The notes: generated by a model not told the origin, from the letters alone. Numbered from the stretch's first letter, positions 22,845 to 34,275 are shown. The stretch is 64,000 bases of DNA from Zerene cesonia (GCF_012273895.1 NC_052115.1:1488001-1552000), one strand, 5' to 3'. Made by a program: numbers and translations.

Positions 22845-24341
22845 GACTGAGCTGAGTTGGTTTCCCTTTTTCAAGGACGCACCTAGTGCCCGCGCAAATC
22901 TCAGTGTTATTTTTTGTCGTTATCTTTATTTTGTTATTATATTTTTTGCTTCTTGTTTATATGTATAACTTTGTCCTTGAAATGAATGAATTTTCTTAGT
23001 AATCATATATAATATAGACATTAATATATATACAGATATAAGCATCAATTCGACGTTCTGTGAATGCACTCCACCATTATCAACTCCTATCGTTATTTCA
23101 ACGGCTGAATACGCCAATAGTATCATGTTACCAATTTACGGAATGTAATCGTACCTGCATAAAATTAATTGCAAGGCAACTACAAGCATGTATCGCGTAT
23201 AATTTGGATCCAGTCGCCTGTACGATTTTAATTGCTTTTAATTCCTCTTACAAATATTTTAGTGCTTCTACGACGTGTTAAATAATTGCCCGTGCACGAC
23301 AAACACCTTTAATCTGGTGTCTTTAAGAGCTATATTAGCTAACCGCTGAACTTCATACGTTTGGTAGGGGAGCTTAAATTTTCAGTGGAGTTAAAGCGTT
23401 CTTTGTAATGTTTTATAGTTACTTCTATTCAGTTTTTTTTGGCGTAACGAGTATGTCTGGGGTTGGTTTCAATTACTATTCAAATGCTTTAGAGAATTGC
23501 CACTTATTATTTTTTCATGTGATACGTTTTAGGTGAGGAATAAATGTAGTTTTTATTTTTTTGTGCATGCAATATCAAGGTTGATGTTAATACAATATAA
23601 ATTTTTGACTTTTGTACTTTTGCATTTTTTTTAAACTGCATCACTGCTAGCGGTCTTAAGACAACTCTTTACAAGAATTTGAGACTAAAAAAAATGTGAA
23701 TTGACCAATAGTAAATCCAAGAAATTTAACAATAAAATTTCCTTTGTTATAGTTTTTCTGAAACCTCGATCCCATATTATAGTATATAGTATGATCCGTG
23801 TTCGTTTTGGGGGGTAAGAAATATAGGTACTTTCTTAGAGAGACTTCAGTTTTATTTATGCGTTATCTTTACAGACAAGTAAATGTATTGTATCGACGTT
23901 TCGAAAACGAAGGAGGTGTCAATGTTTTTTTTTATAATTCACACGGGAGAAAGAGGAGATCGGGAACTATGTTGGAATAACCTCGGACTGCCTAATTTTT
24001 CATTTAACTGCCCCGATGAGAGCTATTGATTAGTACAGTTATTTTGAAAATGGAATCCAAAATTAAATCACATGCACATTGACTATTTTAATGCGTTCGA
24101 TAATGAGCGATGAAAGTAGGTCACGTTATTGTGAAAACGTGCGAATGACCGTACCGAACTCTGGTCGTCGAAATCTTATTAATTTATGGAAAGAGATGGC
24201 CAAATATCATTTACGTTTATCGATTAGTGGTACGATCAAGAAGATAAAGATTTAAGAACTGTACACCCGAGTCACATACATCCGACGTCATCTTTCTATG
24301 TACCGTATATTCTGTACTAAAATACTTACATTTAACTCTTA

Positions 24342-24582
24342 CTAGCTGCGCCCCGCGGTTTCACCCGCATAAGTCCGTATCCCGTAGGAATATCGAGGTA
24401 AAAAGTTGCCTATATGTTACTCCAGTTGTCCAGCTATCTACGTACCAAATTTCATTGCAACCGGTTCAGTAGATTTACGTGAAAGAGCAACAAACACACA
24501 CACTTCCTTACAAACTTTCGCATTTATAATATTTGTAGGATAGGATAGGATAGGATAGGATTTATAATATTAGTAGGATTTC
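24342..24582 (-). mobile_element. Helitron (Lep1-like) with expanded 5' end
   Basis: CTAG and the complete hairpin (CCGCGGTTTCACCCGC) are at the left and preceded by A. At the other end the terminus TTTATAATATTTGTAGGA is followed by a short GGATA tandem repeat (24536-24561) and then by a second terminus TTTATAATATTAGTAGGA. Confidence 0.78.
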
Positions 24583-24730
24583 AATAGTTAGTGGAAGTGC
24601 TTTAATTTTCATTCATTAAATTAATTATCGAGGCTATTTATCGTCTGTGGCCTGTGGCGAGTCACAAAGTAAATTGTTTACTACTACTAGTATAGTATTA
24701 TGTTATCTGTGGTACATAGGGAGTGAATAT

Positions 24731-24833
24731 CACAGAATAAATTGTGTACTACCTACGTAAGGCATGCCACAGTATAAGTTATGTACTACGTAGGGCATGC
24801 TACAGAACAATTCATGTACTATGTAGGTCATGC
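24731..24833. repeat. Three tandem units of 33-37 bp
   Basis: Units at 24731-24767, 24768-24800 and 24801-24833 share ATGTACTAC..GTAGG..ATGC with a few changes each. A weaker fourth relative lies at about 24663. Confidence 0.75.
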
Positions 24834-24861
24834 CACACATCCAAATAGCCATAGGGCTATG

Positions 24862-25145
24862 ATCACACCCCCACAGATGACCGGCGTGAAATGGCATTCT
24901 GCTGTGTTTCGTTCGCTGAGTGGGGGAGCCGCAGGCCCATATCCCTTTCCTTACCCGTCCCAGTCCTTTCCTTTCTTCCTATCACCAATCCTTTCTTAAT
25001 CCCGTCCCATAAAGTCGGCAATTCATTTGTAGAGGCGTAAGGTCTGCAATGGACCTTATGCCTCTCCAAATGTTCATGGGCGGTGGTAGCGCTTACCATT
25101 ATGCGTCCCACCAGTTCCATTGCCGACTACAACATAAAAAAAAAA
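24862..25145 (+). mobile_element. Metulj-like SINE subfamily A, 5'-truncated
   Basis: It starts within the CACACCCCCACAG block and has the body, the internal stem (about 25024-25074) and the 3' block CCATTGCCGACTACAACATA with a 10-base A tail. The head is missing, as is usual for 5'-truncated retroposons. Confidence 0.82.
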
Positions 25146-25946
25146 TCACAGATGAATAAGCGGTTTTACGTTACTAAGTGAGAACCTATCCTTAGTATTC
25201 TTCTACTAGTCCACGTCTTTATCCATATTAATTTTAACATACACTTTTAGAACATCAAAATGCGCATTAGTTCTTGAAATATACTAAATAATAGAAAAAA
25301 CTATAATGCGACATTCATTATACGTGCTTAAACACTTACGGTCAATAGAAGCTATTTACATCTCTCGGATCCCAATCGCCTCGGGAATCGTGTAGTTTCA
25401 AAACTCCCCAACCGTCACACTACAAACATCATGTATCTTCAAATGAAAAACAAGCATTAATAATTATTTACCCAGTATTGTCCGGGGACCGGGACCGTGC
25501 TTCGGATATTTAATTCATACACCCATAATTTATTTAGTGGCGACAGTCGAGCGACTGTTCAGAATGGTTTATATAATTTATGGATGGGAATTATGTAATC
25601 GGATTTTTTCATCTGTTCTTTATCAGGTAATTCTTTGTAGGTCACGGTTCGAGGCTGGGTTCGGATTTCGAAAGTTAAATATTGTATGAAGAGGTCATGC
25701 CTTGCGAATTGGGCCGGGTGTATTGGCGGGAATTTAACGGTTTTTATGGGACGTTGGGTGTTGGTAATTTATAAGGGACAGCCGTTCGGCCTGGCTTCGC
25801 CCGTGGTACGTATGTAGCCTAACACTCAGGGATCGCGTGCGTATTCAAACGATAAAATAATTTATGAAATCATTGCATTATTTACTGAAATTGTCGCGTT
25901 CGAAAAAAGAAGCTCTCGCTTTACAAAAAAATAAAAGTATTACTTA

Positions 25947-26196
25947 CTAGCTGCGCCCCGCGGTTTCACACGCGCAATCCGTCCAACCGCAGTCCGTATC
26001 CCGTAGGAAAATCGAGATAAAAGTTGCCTATATGTTATTCCAGTTGCCCAGCTGTCTACGTACCAAATTTCGTAGCAATCGGTTCAGTAGTTTTTGCGTG
26101 AAAGAGCAACAAACACGTGTGTGTCTGTTACTCGAAAGTTTGTAAGGATGTGTGTGTACACATCCTTACAAACTTTCGCATTTATAATATTAGTAG
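25947..26196 (-). mobile_element. Helitron (Lep1-like) with a palindromic 5' end
   Basis: It has CTAG and the hairpin at the left and TTTATAATATTAGTAG at the right. Near the 5' end the terminal sequence is present twice in opposite directions (about 26131-26178), forming a long near-perfect inverted repeat. Confidence 0.75.
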
Positions 26197-26587
26197 CATA
26201 ATAGGAAAATCATATGATATTAAACTGCGTTTCATGTAAAATCACATTAGGTGGCCTTCCTGCCCCTTTGCTGGGTCTGCAATAAAAAGAAAAGCAGTTT
26301 GCAAAACTTATTACAGCTATCAAAAGAGAAATGAGTTAGAGTCAACAACCCTGAAAGAAATTCTCTCAATTAAATATAATAAGAATCTCCATCAAGTAAA
26401 ATACATAGCTATCTGTATCTTAATTCATTGTTCAATTATTGCAATGTACAATTCGCAATATAATTTAATTGTTTAGGTTCTCTCGCCAGTTATTGAATAT
26501 ACTAGTTACGAACTTCGTATTGTACTCCAGAGGCGAGGTGTGTTTGCCGCATCTGCGTATAGGAAGCCTTTTAAGTAAGAACCTTAA

Positions 26588-26846
26588 GTCATCATCATCA
26601 TCAGCCAATATATGTTCCCACTGCTGGGACACAGGCCTCCTATGATGGTTCAGCCTCCACCACGCTGGCCAAGTGCGGGTTGGCAGATGTCACATGTCGT
26701 CAAACTTTTGATTCTTGGACATGCCAGTTTCCTCACGATGTTTTCTTTCACCGTTTTAAGCAGTGGTGATGTTATCCACATGTGCAGATAAATTGAAAAT
26801 TCAATTTATTTGAAGTCCGAGGTTCTCAACACTGAGCCACCACTGC
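26588..26846 (-). mobile_element. tRNA-derived SINE with GAT tail, complete
   Basis: It is bounded by a perfect 12-bp target-site duplication, TAAGAACCTTAA, at 26576-26587 and 26847-26858. On the minus strand it begins with a tRNA-like head (GCAGTGGTGGCTCAGTG) and ends in GATGATGATGATGAC. It belongs to the family of the interrupted copy at 9865-10329. Confidence 0.82.
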
Positions 26847-26918
26847 TAAGAACCTTAAATAATTAATAGTAATTATTCAACTTTTATCTTTCTTATAACT
26901 ATAGTCTGTACTTGAAGA

Positions 26919-27107
26919 TTTTTTATGCCATAAGCGGGCAACTGAGCTGGTGGTTCTCCTGTAGGTAAACGATCGCCATAGCCCTAACATTAGCAGAGGT
27001 AGCGCCTCTACGAACGCGCTGTCTGCTTTTAAGAACCTAGCAATAAAGAATGGACGACTGGAAAGAAGGAATGAACTGGGAAGGGTGAAGAAAACGAAAC
27101 GGGCCTG
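26919..27107 (-). mobile_element. Metulj-like SINE subfamily B, 5'-truncated
   Basis: A T run and ATGCCATAAGCGGGCAACTG at the left give the 3' end. The stem (AGAGGTAGCGCCTCT) is intact and the body stops at GAAACGGGCCTG. Confidence 0.78.
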
Positions 27108-27187
27108 ATACTACAATTATTAAAGCAGCACTGAGCTCTTTTTTATGCACTTTAAATCTCACATGTCTTTCTTAATCCTAAAAGTGT

Positions 27188-27388
27188 ATACGCGCCCCGC
27201 GGCTTCACCCGCGTAAGGCCGTATCTCGTAGGAATATTGTGATAAAAACTTGCCTATATGTTATTCCAGTTATCCAGTTGTGAACGTACTAAATTTCATT
27301 GCAATCGGTTCAGTAGTTATTGCGTGAAAGAGCAACTACCACACACACATCCTTACAAACTTTCGCATTGATAATATTAGAAGGATTG
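27188..27388 (-). mobile_element. Helitron (Lep1-like), 3' terminus eroded
   Basis: The hairpin GCCCCGCGGCTTCACCCGCG is present but the CTAG is not. The body and the 5' end (TTGATAATATTAGAAGGA) are typical. Confidence 0.72.
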
Positions 27389-27732
27389 TTTATACACTTT
27401 TTAGATTAAGAAAGTGGATGACAGAAACATGTTTATCTATTTAAAATGATAGCTCATTTTAAAACTTATGGCATAAATATTTAGCTGCATCGCGCAAAGC
27501 AATATTGTACTTGGCTAAATTTAAATGAGAGAGTTTGAAGCAATCTCCATTGTTAGAAGTAAAGTTATACGTGGAACGTAATAATTTAATGTATTCGCAG
27601 TGTTTCGTATCAATATTCAATAACTGTAGCGAGATAAGTTGAATTTAGATCTTCTTCTATATTTAAAATGTTATTATTTTTCTTTTTAACGACGTCATAA
27701 CCACTATAACGATAAATAGCTTATTATAATTG

Positions 27733-27879
27733 CTATAAGTGCTACCCACTCACCTATGAAGTAGTAGATATATACTACTCGTATACTACATATGGAAGTA
27801 GTATCTATCTATTATTATCTATCAGCTATTAGACTGGGCTGGCACCTACTTCGAACAGATGAGTGGGTAGCGCTTATAG
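27733..27879. mobile_element. MITE candidate with terminal inverted repeats
   Basis: CTATAAGTGCTACCCACTCA at 27733 is matched in reverse by TGAGTGGGTAGCGCTTATAG ending at 27879, and the match extends imperfectly for about 30 bases. The 147-bp element has no coding capacity and an AT-rich, partly palindromic middle (TAGTAG/CTACTA words). No target-site duplication is obvious, so the superfamily is open. Confidence 0.6.
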
Positions 27880-28250
27880 TATTTGTATTAAGTTTGTATC
27901 ACTTTTCAATGGTTAGAAGTCGGATCAGTATATTAAGTTTAAAGTACAAAACAAATTTTAATACAAAGAAAAAATACAAATTATTACACATATTAAGATT
28001 TTATTAATTTTTGTCCACGCTACACCGAGCTGCGCTTCCCTCCGCCAGTGTCACATGTATGACATTTTCTCCTAGTTTTTCTTGCTTATATCCTATTTTA
28101 TTATTTATTCAAGTGTTATATTTATCAAAGTATCTATTTAGGACTTATTATAATTTAATAGCAATTTGAAAATTTTATTATTGCCGGTCAACAATATTCT
28201 TAATATAAACGAAACCATAATTACACATGCGTTTGTAACATCTGTATTAC

Positions 28251-28328
28251 AAAGAAAGAAAGAAAGAAAGAAAATATGTTTATTATGACACATACAGGTA
28301 AATATAACAAAGTAATAAATATAGTTAA
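28251..28328 (-). mobile_element. LINE tail with (GAAA)n running into gap
   Basis: A (GAAA)n tract at 28251-28273 is followed by ATATGTTTATTATGACACAT, like the tails at 15090 and 45081. The rest is lost in the gap. Confidence 0.5.
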
Positions 28329-28777
28329 NNNNNNNNNNNNNNNNNNNNNNNNNNNNNNNNNNNNNNNNNNNNNNNNNNNNNNNNNNNNNNNNNNNNNNNN
28401 NNNNNNNNNNNNNNNNNNNNNNNNNNNNNNNNNNNNNNNNNNNNNNNNNNNNNNNNNNNNNNNNNNNNNNNNNNNNNNNNNNNNNNNNNNNNNNNNNNNN
28501 NNNNNNNNNNNNNNNNNNNNNNNNNNNNNNNNNNNNNNNNNNNNNNNNNNNNNNNNNNNNNNNNNNNNNNNNNNNNNNNNNNNNNNNNNNNNNNNNNNNN
28601 NNNNNNNNNNNNNNNNNNNNNNNNNNNNNNNNNNNNNNNNNNNNNNNNNNNNNNNNNNNNNNNNNNNNNNNNNNNNNNNNNNNNNNNNNNNNNNNNNNNN
28701 NNNNNNNNNNNNNNNNNNNNNNNNNNNNNNNNNNNNNNNNNNNNNNNNNNNNNNNNNNNNNNNNNNNNNNNNNNNNN
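28329..28777. other. Assembly gap, 449 N
   Basis: This is the only gap that is not exactly 1000 N, so its length was probably estimated from paired reads. Confidence 0.97.
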
Positions 28778-30428
28778 TAAGACTGTTGGCGCTTTTGAAA
28801 GTCCAGAAGATATAATTTAAGTTTATTTTTAAAAGTGTATAAACTTTTTTATTATTTACTTAAATACAATTTACTCCAACAAAAAATGAATTTAAATCAT
28901 AAAAAACGACTAAACATTATAAATAATAACCCGAAAATCCGTACCCTGGCCCAAAAGGCCGCACAACTTTAGTTGAAATTATATTTTAGATGTTCACCAC
29001 AATGCGCTTTTGTTGCAGCCAAAATTACTGCGGCTAAACCACATCGTCTCTTTACAGCGCTAGCCTATCTCAATTAATGGGAATGTAAAATTTAACTAAC
29101 CGCGATGTTTGAGGATGGCTTAATAATTTTGCCGAAAATATCTAAATATTATGCACGTTGCATAAAACCGAATTAGATGTGATGTTGCGTTAATTAAAAT
29201 GCTGTTTGTGGGGTTTAAGGGAATACAGAGTATGTGGGGTTTTATCATGATAATATTGTTCTATCTGAAAGGTGGAAGACAAAGCGATGTGCGGAAATAT
29301 GTCAAACTGTGTGCATTAAATAAGTTCTGTTACAGAAGAATTTGAGAAACTTACGAGAGATAAGAAACTCAATGATTTCGTTATATTCAATCGTAGACGC
29401 TGAAAGAAATGAAGTTAAAATACTTATAGTAGAAACTTTAACAATTGCTAATATGATCTAAAGAAAATTTAGGCTTTGTGTTATACATAGCTGTAGGGCT
29501 GAATTTGCTTAACAGTATAAGCTAATATGGATCTTAATTGTTTGATAATAATATTGAAATTACAATGAAATTCTACTATACAATAGTTATATAAACTATA
29601 TATTATACTCAGCAGAAATAGCTTTACGAACATTTATAATTTATTAAACAATGTATTTCCATACAAGCGCTAGACTTCTGGTTGAATAAATAAACGTATA
29701 AGTTTGTCTTTGAACCAATAAGAGCTGAATTAGATCGGCCGATGTCGTAACGAAATGTTTGTTATGAATTAAGTAATTTATAAATTACAGGGCATGTAAT
29801 TTACTCTTGTATGTTAACTGTTAATAGATTATATTGTTCCGCCGCGGTCGCTCAGACCGGCACGGGGAGTGACAGTTTAATAACACTAAATCAAGTATCG
29901 CAGTGGAGGGTTAATATGATCGAGTTTATATATTATTATTTTGTTTTATGCGAGGGTTAATTATGGGACGCGTTGTATTTTATTTTAGATGAGATTATAT
30001 TTTTTGATTTCGTTTTGTTAATATTAGGCGTGAATGGGGTGTGGTATTTCTTTTTTGATATTTTATAATACGGTTAATACGTGCTAAAGCTTCATTTTTA
30101 TATTAAAATTTCCAACAAAGAATACTTATTATAAAAACTCTTAATTCTATAATTGCTTATATAATAACAACAACATATGTTTCGTTATTTAAAGGAAATT
30201 ACAACAATCACAAATATATTTGCGCGGATAAGCATAGTCTGGTTATTTCATATAAATTATGAATAATCAATAATTAACAAAAATTGTATCACACCATAAT
30301 TCATGACTTACTGGTGCGTGCTTAAAAAGCTATGAACTTTTTCTGCCTCTTCGTTGGCTTATAAATATGTAAATGCTGGATAAAATATAGAATTAAATTA
30401 ATAATTAATTTAATTACTAGCTATATTT
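28778..30428. other. Intergenic, nothing recognised
   Basis: AT-rich single-copy-looking sequence with many in-frame stops on both strands. A small GC-rich patch lies at about 29838-29870 (CCGCCGCGGTCGCTCAGACC). Confidence 0.4.
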
Positions 30429-30720
30429 ACTAATATAATATTATAAATGCGAAAGTTTGTAAGGATGTGTGTGTGTTTGTTGCTCTTTCACGAAAGCACT
30501 ACTGAACCGATTGCAATGAAATTTGGTACGTAGATAGCTGGACAACTGGAATAACATATACGCAATTTTTATCCAGATATTCACATTGGATAACGGATTT
30601 TGAAGGTTTTTTTTTTATATATATAGAGGGATTCGACGGGAGGGTTTATACCTATATGTAGAAAAACACACATTAAACTACTCCAAATTTGACGCGTGTG
30701 AAGCCGCGGGCTAAAGCTAG
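30429..30720 (+). mobile_element. Chimeric Helitron
   Basis: Positions 30429 to about 30585 are a Lep1-like 5' half (ATATTATAAATGCGAAAGTT, GGAATAACATATACGC). From about 30590 the text is that of another Helitron family (GATAACGGATTTTGAAGG, then GTGTGAAGCCGCGGG and CTAG at 30717-30720). The family C element at 35309-35446 has the same 3' half after its own, different 5' half. Confidence 0.68.
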
Positions 30721-30929
30721 CTAGAGTTCTACTAAGAGCATATGTATGATAAGCGTGATGTATTTAGTTTGTAAATCCATAAAAATTTTAGTTATAGGTG
30801 TTGAATAAACAAACATTAAACATAACATTTAACATCCCAAAAAAATAAAGCAAACGAAAATTGGACTCTTTCAGTAATTAACAAAAGACATTTAAAAAAA
30901 AATCAAATAAATACGCAATGTCGATGAAC

Positions 30930-30934
30930 AAAAA
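30930..30934 (-). terminator. RNA polymerase III terminator
   Basis: Five T on the minus strand start 11 bases beyond the tRNA-Cys 3' end, a normal position and length for a Pol III stop. Confidence 0.7.
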
Positions 30935-30944
30935 TAAATATGTC

Positions 30945-31016
30945 AGGGGACACCCGGATTTGAACCGGGGACCTATCGATCTGCAGTCGATTGCTCTGCC
31001 ACTGAGCTATATCCCC
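30945..31016 (-). tRNA. tRNA-Cys, anticodon GCA
   Basis: This 72-nt gene folds into a full cloverleaf. The acceptor is GGGGATA with TGTCCCC (one T-G pair), the D stem is GCTC/GAGC, the anticodon stem is ATCGA/TCGAT and the T stem is CCCGG/CCGGG with loop TTCAAAT. The anticodon loop is CTGCAGA, which puts the GCA anticodon at 30984-30982. The discriminator base is U, as in cysteine tRNAs. Internal Pol III promoters are intact (box A TAGCTCAGTGG, box B GGTTCAAATCC). There is no intron, and no encoded CCA, as expected in a eukaryote. It delivers cysteine to UGC and UGU codons in the cytosol. Confidence 0.96.
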
Positions 31017-31525
31017 GATGAAAGCCTCTTTCAAAATACAATTTAGGTTTTCAGGATAAAACAAAACATCATCCATCCGATTCCTGCTAATATTAAGTGT
31101 TTTATGAATATATGTTTTTTCTTTCCAAGCAACATTTCCAGAAACGCAGGAGGTTATTCGACTGCATTTTTTTTTTGGTTTCTCGGCAATTCGCTGGTGT
31201 GAATCTTTTTGTATTTGTTAGGATACTTAGGTCCCATTTTAGAATCTGTAGTTGTACTTCACACCAGGAATGTCGATAAACTATTTTTGAAGAAAATTAA
31301 AGAATATAACAGCTGATTGGGTGTGTGAAATCTGGTACAGACATAGATTATAATGTGGATTAGCACATAGACTTTTATCCTAGAATTACGCGGGTAAAAT
31401 GGCGGGCACCTTATAGTTAAACCATTAATTGATCCCTATTTAGCTTTAGACCGTGGCTTCGCACGCATTAAATTCGAAGTAAAACCCCTTTCCCCTCTCT
31501 TTTTTCCTATTTATTAACATTGTAT

Positions 31526-31863
31526 GTGGTAGTCGAGCACGCTTCGTCCGAATTGGGCCCGCTCGCACCGGGGAAGTACCACACCCCCACAAAAGACCGG
31601 CGTGAAATAGCATTCTGCTGTGTTTCGTTCGGTGAGTGGGGGAGCCGGAGGCCCATATCCTTATCCTTCCCCTTCCCAGTCCTTTCCTTTATTCCTCTCG
31701 TCAATCCCTTCTTGATCCCTTCCCAATTTAAAGTCGGCAATCCATTTGTAGAGGCGTAAGGTCTGTAATCGACTTTACGCCTCTACAAATGTTCATGGGC
31801 GGTGGTAGCGCTTACCATCAGGCGTCCCACCAGCTCCATTGCCGACTGTGACATAAAAAAAAA
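31526..31863 (+). mobile_element. Metulj-like SINE subfamily A, near full length
   Basis: It has the head (GTGGTAGTCGAGCACGCTTC), CACCGGGGAAGTACCACACC, a body, the internal stem at 31743-31791 (20 of 21 positions pair), the 3' block CCAGCTCCATTGCCGACTGT and a 9-base A tail. It has the best-preserved stem in the window. No clear target-site duplication is visible. Confidence 0.87.
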
Positions 31864-31865
31864 CC

Positions 31866-31996
31866 TCCTCTTGAATCACTCTATATATTAAAAAACTCCA
31901 TCAAAGTATGTTGCGTAATTTTAAAGATTTAAGCTATGCATACACGCAGACGGCGGAAAGCTACTTAGTTTTATACTATGTAGTGATGAAATATCT
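31866..31996 (-). repeat. Helitron family C fragment
   Basis: It begins right after the SINE A tail with CTCTTGAATCACTCTATA, continues with AATTTTAAAGATTTAAGC and ends at TTATACTATGTAGTGATG. It matches the copies at 16686 and 41690. Confidence 0.6.
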
Positions 31997-32339
31997 TATA
32001 CTAACATACTGGCATTCCGCCCCTGCTCCGTACGTCACGTATGGTCACGTACCGTACGCCCGTGGTACGTTTTATCTTTCCATAAGAACCCTCTTGGGCC
32101 ATAACGACAACCTAAAAAAAAAACATTAGCGGAAGTGGTCGAGCCGTTCTCGAGTAGCGACACATTTAATGTATTATTTTTTTATGCAGATTTTTCGTGC
32201 CTTGTAAAAAATTGCTACCCACCAACCTCTTTTCGCTGTACACAGTCGGATAAACCAGTAATAGATGTAAGCTTAAAAGCTTTCGAGCTTATATTAGAAG
32301 CTTCATGTATTAAAACAGCGCTTTAGTTAAAGTGAAAAA

Positions 32340-33049
32340 TCATGTTTCATTGCCGTTTACTGAAAGGTTTGGGTTATTAAGATAAATTAGCTGAACCGTA
32401 AGTAATGCATTTAATTTTTTAGGTTTTCTTGACAAAATTATGTTAATAGATACATTATATTGATTGAATTTTAATTACAGACTATTTAACGGACTATCAA
32501 ATATTCTTTAACACGATGTTTCGTAATCTGTAATGTAATGAGTAAATCGCGATTAAAACCCGGTAAAAAAGGTCTTTAATTTCTAAATTTATGGTAAAAT
32601 GGCCTCAATAGGTTACTTTCGATAGAATTGTTTAGAAAATGGATGAACACATGTAACAATGTACAAAGGGTATTTGTATTGATAGTAAGTTTCATAAAAG
32701 AAAGACGAGTGAAGTTTTCTATGTTTATTCTCTCTTTGCTTCGGTGTAGTCGCATCCTGGTCTATGAAACGAGTGAACCATTTTGAGTATGAATTTAATT
32801 TTTGGTTTTATAACATTGAAATGCGATATAAATTAGAATTTTTAGGAGGATAAATAGAAAGGAGGGGCTAGGCGTTGCTACCGGTTTGGCAAAATGACTC
32901 GGCAATGATGATAATTTTCCAATCATTAAAAATTTCTCAATACGAGTATGATACAATTGATTCCATATAATATCTTGGCATTTTGAAGCTAATCAGATGT
33001 TATTTTCATCAAGTTCGTTTTAAAACCAAACTCGTATTATATACATACA
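32340..33049. other. Intergenic, nothing recognised
   Basis: AT-rich. About 32790-32850 resembles the 85-base insertion at 63254-63338 (shared GTTTTATA.CATTGAAATGC), so it may be a member of a small repeat family. Confidence 0.4.
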
Positions 33050-33245
33050 CTAGACGCTGGTCCCGGCTCCGCCCGGATATCCAAAGATTCCTGTTTTCCC
33101 AAGGGAGCATTGAATCAGGATAAAAAGTATCATATCACCTATACCCTATCTGTACAGCAAATTTCATCAAAATCCGTTCTGTAGTTTCGGCGTGATTAAC
33201 GGACAAACATCCAAACAAACAAACTTCCACACTTATAATATTAGT
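33050..33245 (-). mobile_element. Helitron-like element, uninterrupted copy
   Basis: CTAG at 33050-33053 is preceded by A, with the GTCCCGGCTCCGCCCGG block next to it. Further in are GGATAAAAAGTATCATATCA and the 5' end ACACTTATAATATTAGT. It is the same family as the insertion at 9970-10162. Confidence 0.68.
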
Positions 33246-33776
33246 GTGAAGTCGCTTATGTACTCATAATATTTAATTTAACACATATAAATACGTTGAA
33301 ATGTTTATATGTTTTATTTTTCTAATTATTTATTAGCTGTTCGCCCCGGCTAGCGGTTCCCCACAGAATTTTTTTTCCCCAATGAAATTTAAAAGCTTTA
33401 ATCTTATTTTTGCACCCACAAATTTATTGTAATTATAATAATAATTTGTATATATGAAATTAAAGTTGCAGTATTAACATGAGTTTAATTTATATGTGTT
33501 GATATCTATTTACTTCTAAACTACCATTATATGATACTAACTATATATTACCTATATAACTGGGATACACAAAGCTGGCTTCATTGAAAATCGCGTGCTC
33601 GGGGATTGAGCCTTCAATCTACGGAGCGTAAACAAAAAGCTATGGCTTATACACTATGTGTACGGTTTTAGGCGTTTAGTAGGTTGCGACTTGCGACAGC
33701 AGTCGCAATATAATCTATTTTTAATCAATCTCATCAAAATATATTAGGAATGTCGTTGTATTGATACAAATGCTCA

Positions 33777-33987
33777 AAGCCCATATCTTTTTCCTTCCCT
33801 TCCCAGTCCTTTCCTTTATTCCTGTCGCCAATACTTTCTTAATCCCTTCCCAAAAAGTCGGCAATACATTTGTAGAGGCGTAAGGTCTGCAATGGACCTT
33901 ATGCCTCTATAAATGTTTATGGGAGGTGGTAGCGCTTACCATCAGGCGACCCACCAGCTCCATTGCCGACTGTAATATAAAAAAAAA
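33777..33987 (+). mobile_element. Metulj-like SINE subfamily A, 5'-truncated
   Basis: It starts at AAGCCCATATC and has a body, an intact stem with two mismatches, the 3' block CCAGCTCCATTGCCGACTGT and an A tail. Confidence 0.82.
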
Positions 33988-33989
33988 TG

Positions 33990-34096
33990 CTGGAGGCCCG
34001 TCCTTTACTTACCCTGTCCAGTCATTTCCTGTGTTCCTCTCGTCAATCCTTTCTCCATCTTTTCCCATGTAAAGTCGGCTATTCATTTGTAGACCT
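33990..34096 (+). mobile_element. Metulj-like SINE fragment
   Basis: It starts at GCTGGAGGCCCGTCC directly behind the previous copy and stops in the first arm of the stem (TCATTTGTAGACC). Confidence 0.7.
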
Positions 34097-34222
34097 TCCG
34101 CCACTTCAAATTACCGTCTCACGCTCAGTCGCCCAGTACGTGGTCTTCATCTAGAGCCCATCTGCCGAAGCGGCCATCGGTTTTACAGGCAATGAGCCGA
34201 GCCCATTGCCACTTCAACGTGC
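34097..34222 (-). pseudogene. RTE-like LINE ORF fragment
   Basis: The minus strand reads STLKWQWARLIACKTDGRFG then R-W-A-L-D before stops. This resembles the conserved LKWQWAGH-type region near the C-terminus of RTE-clade reverse transcriptases. Two stops follow, so it is a dead fragment. Clade assignment is from motif memory only. Confidence 0.5.
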
Positions 34223-34275
34223 TAATCCGTTGAAATAAGTACTAAAATTACTGAGATACGCAATAACGTTGTAAT

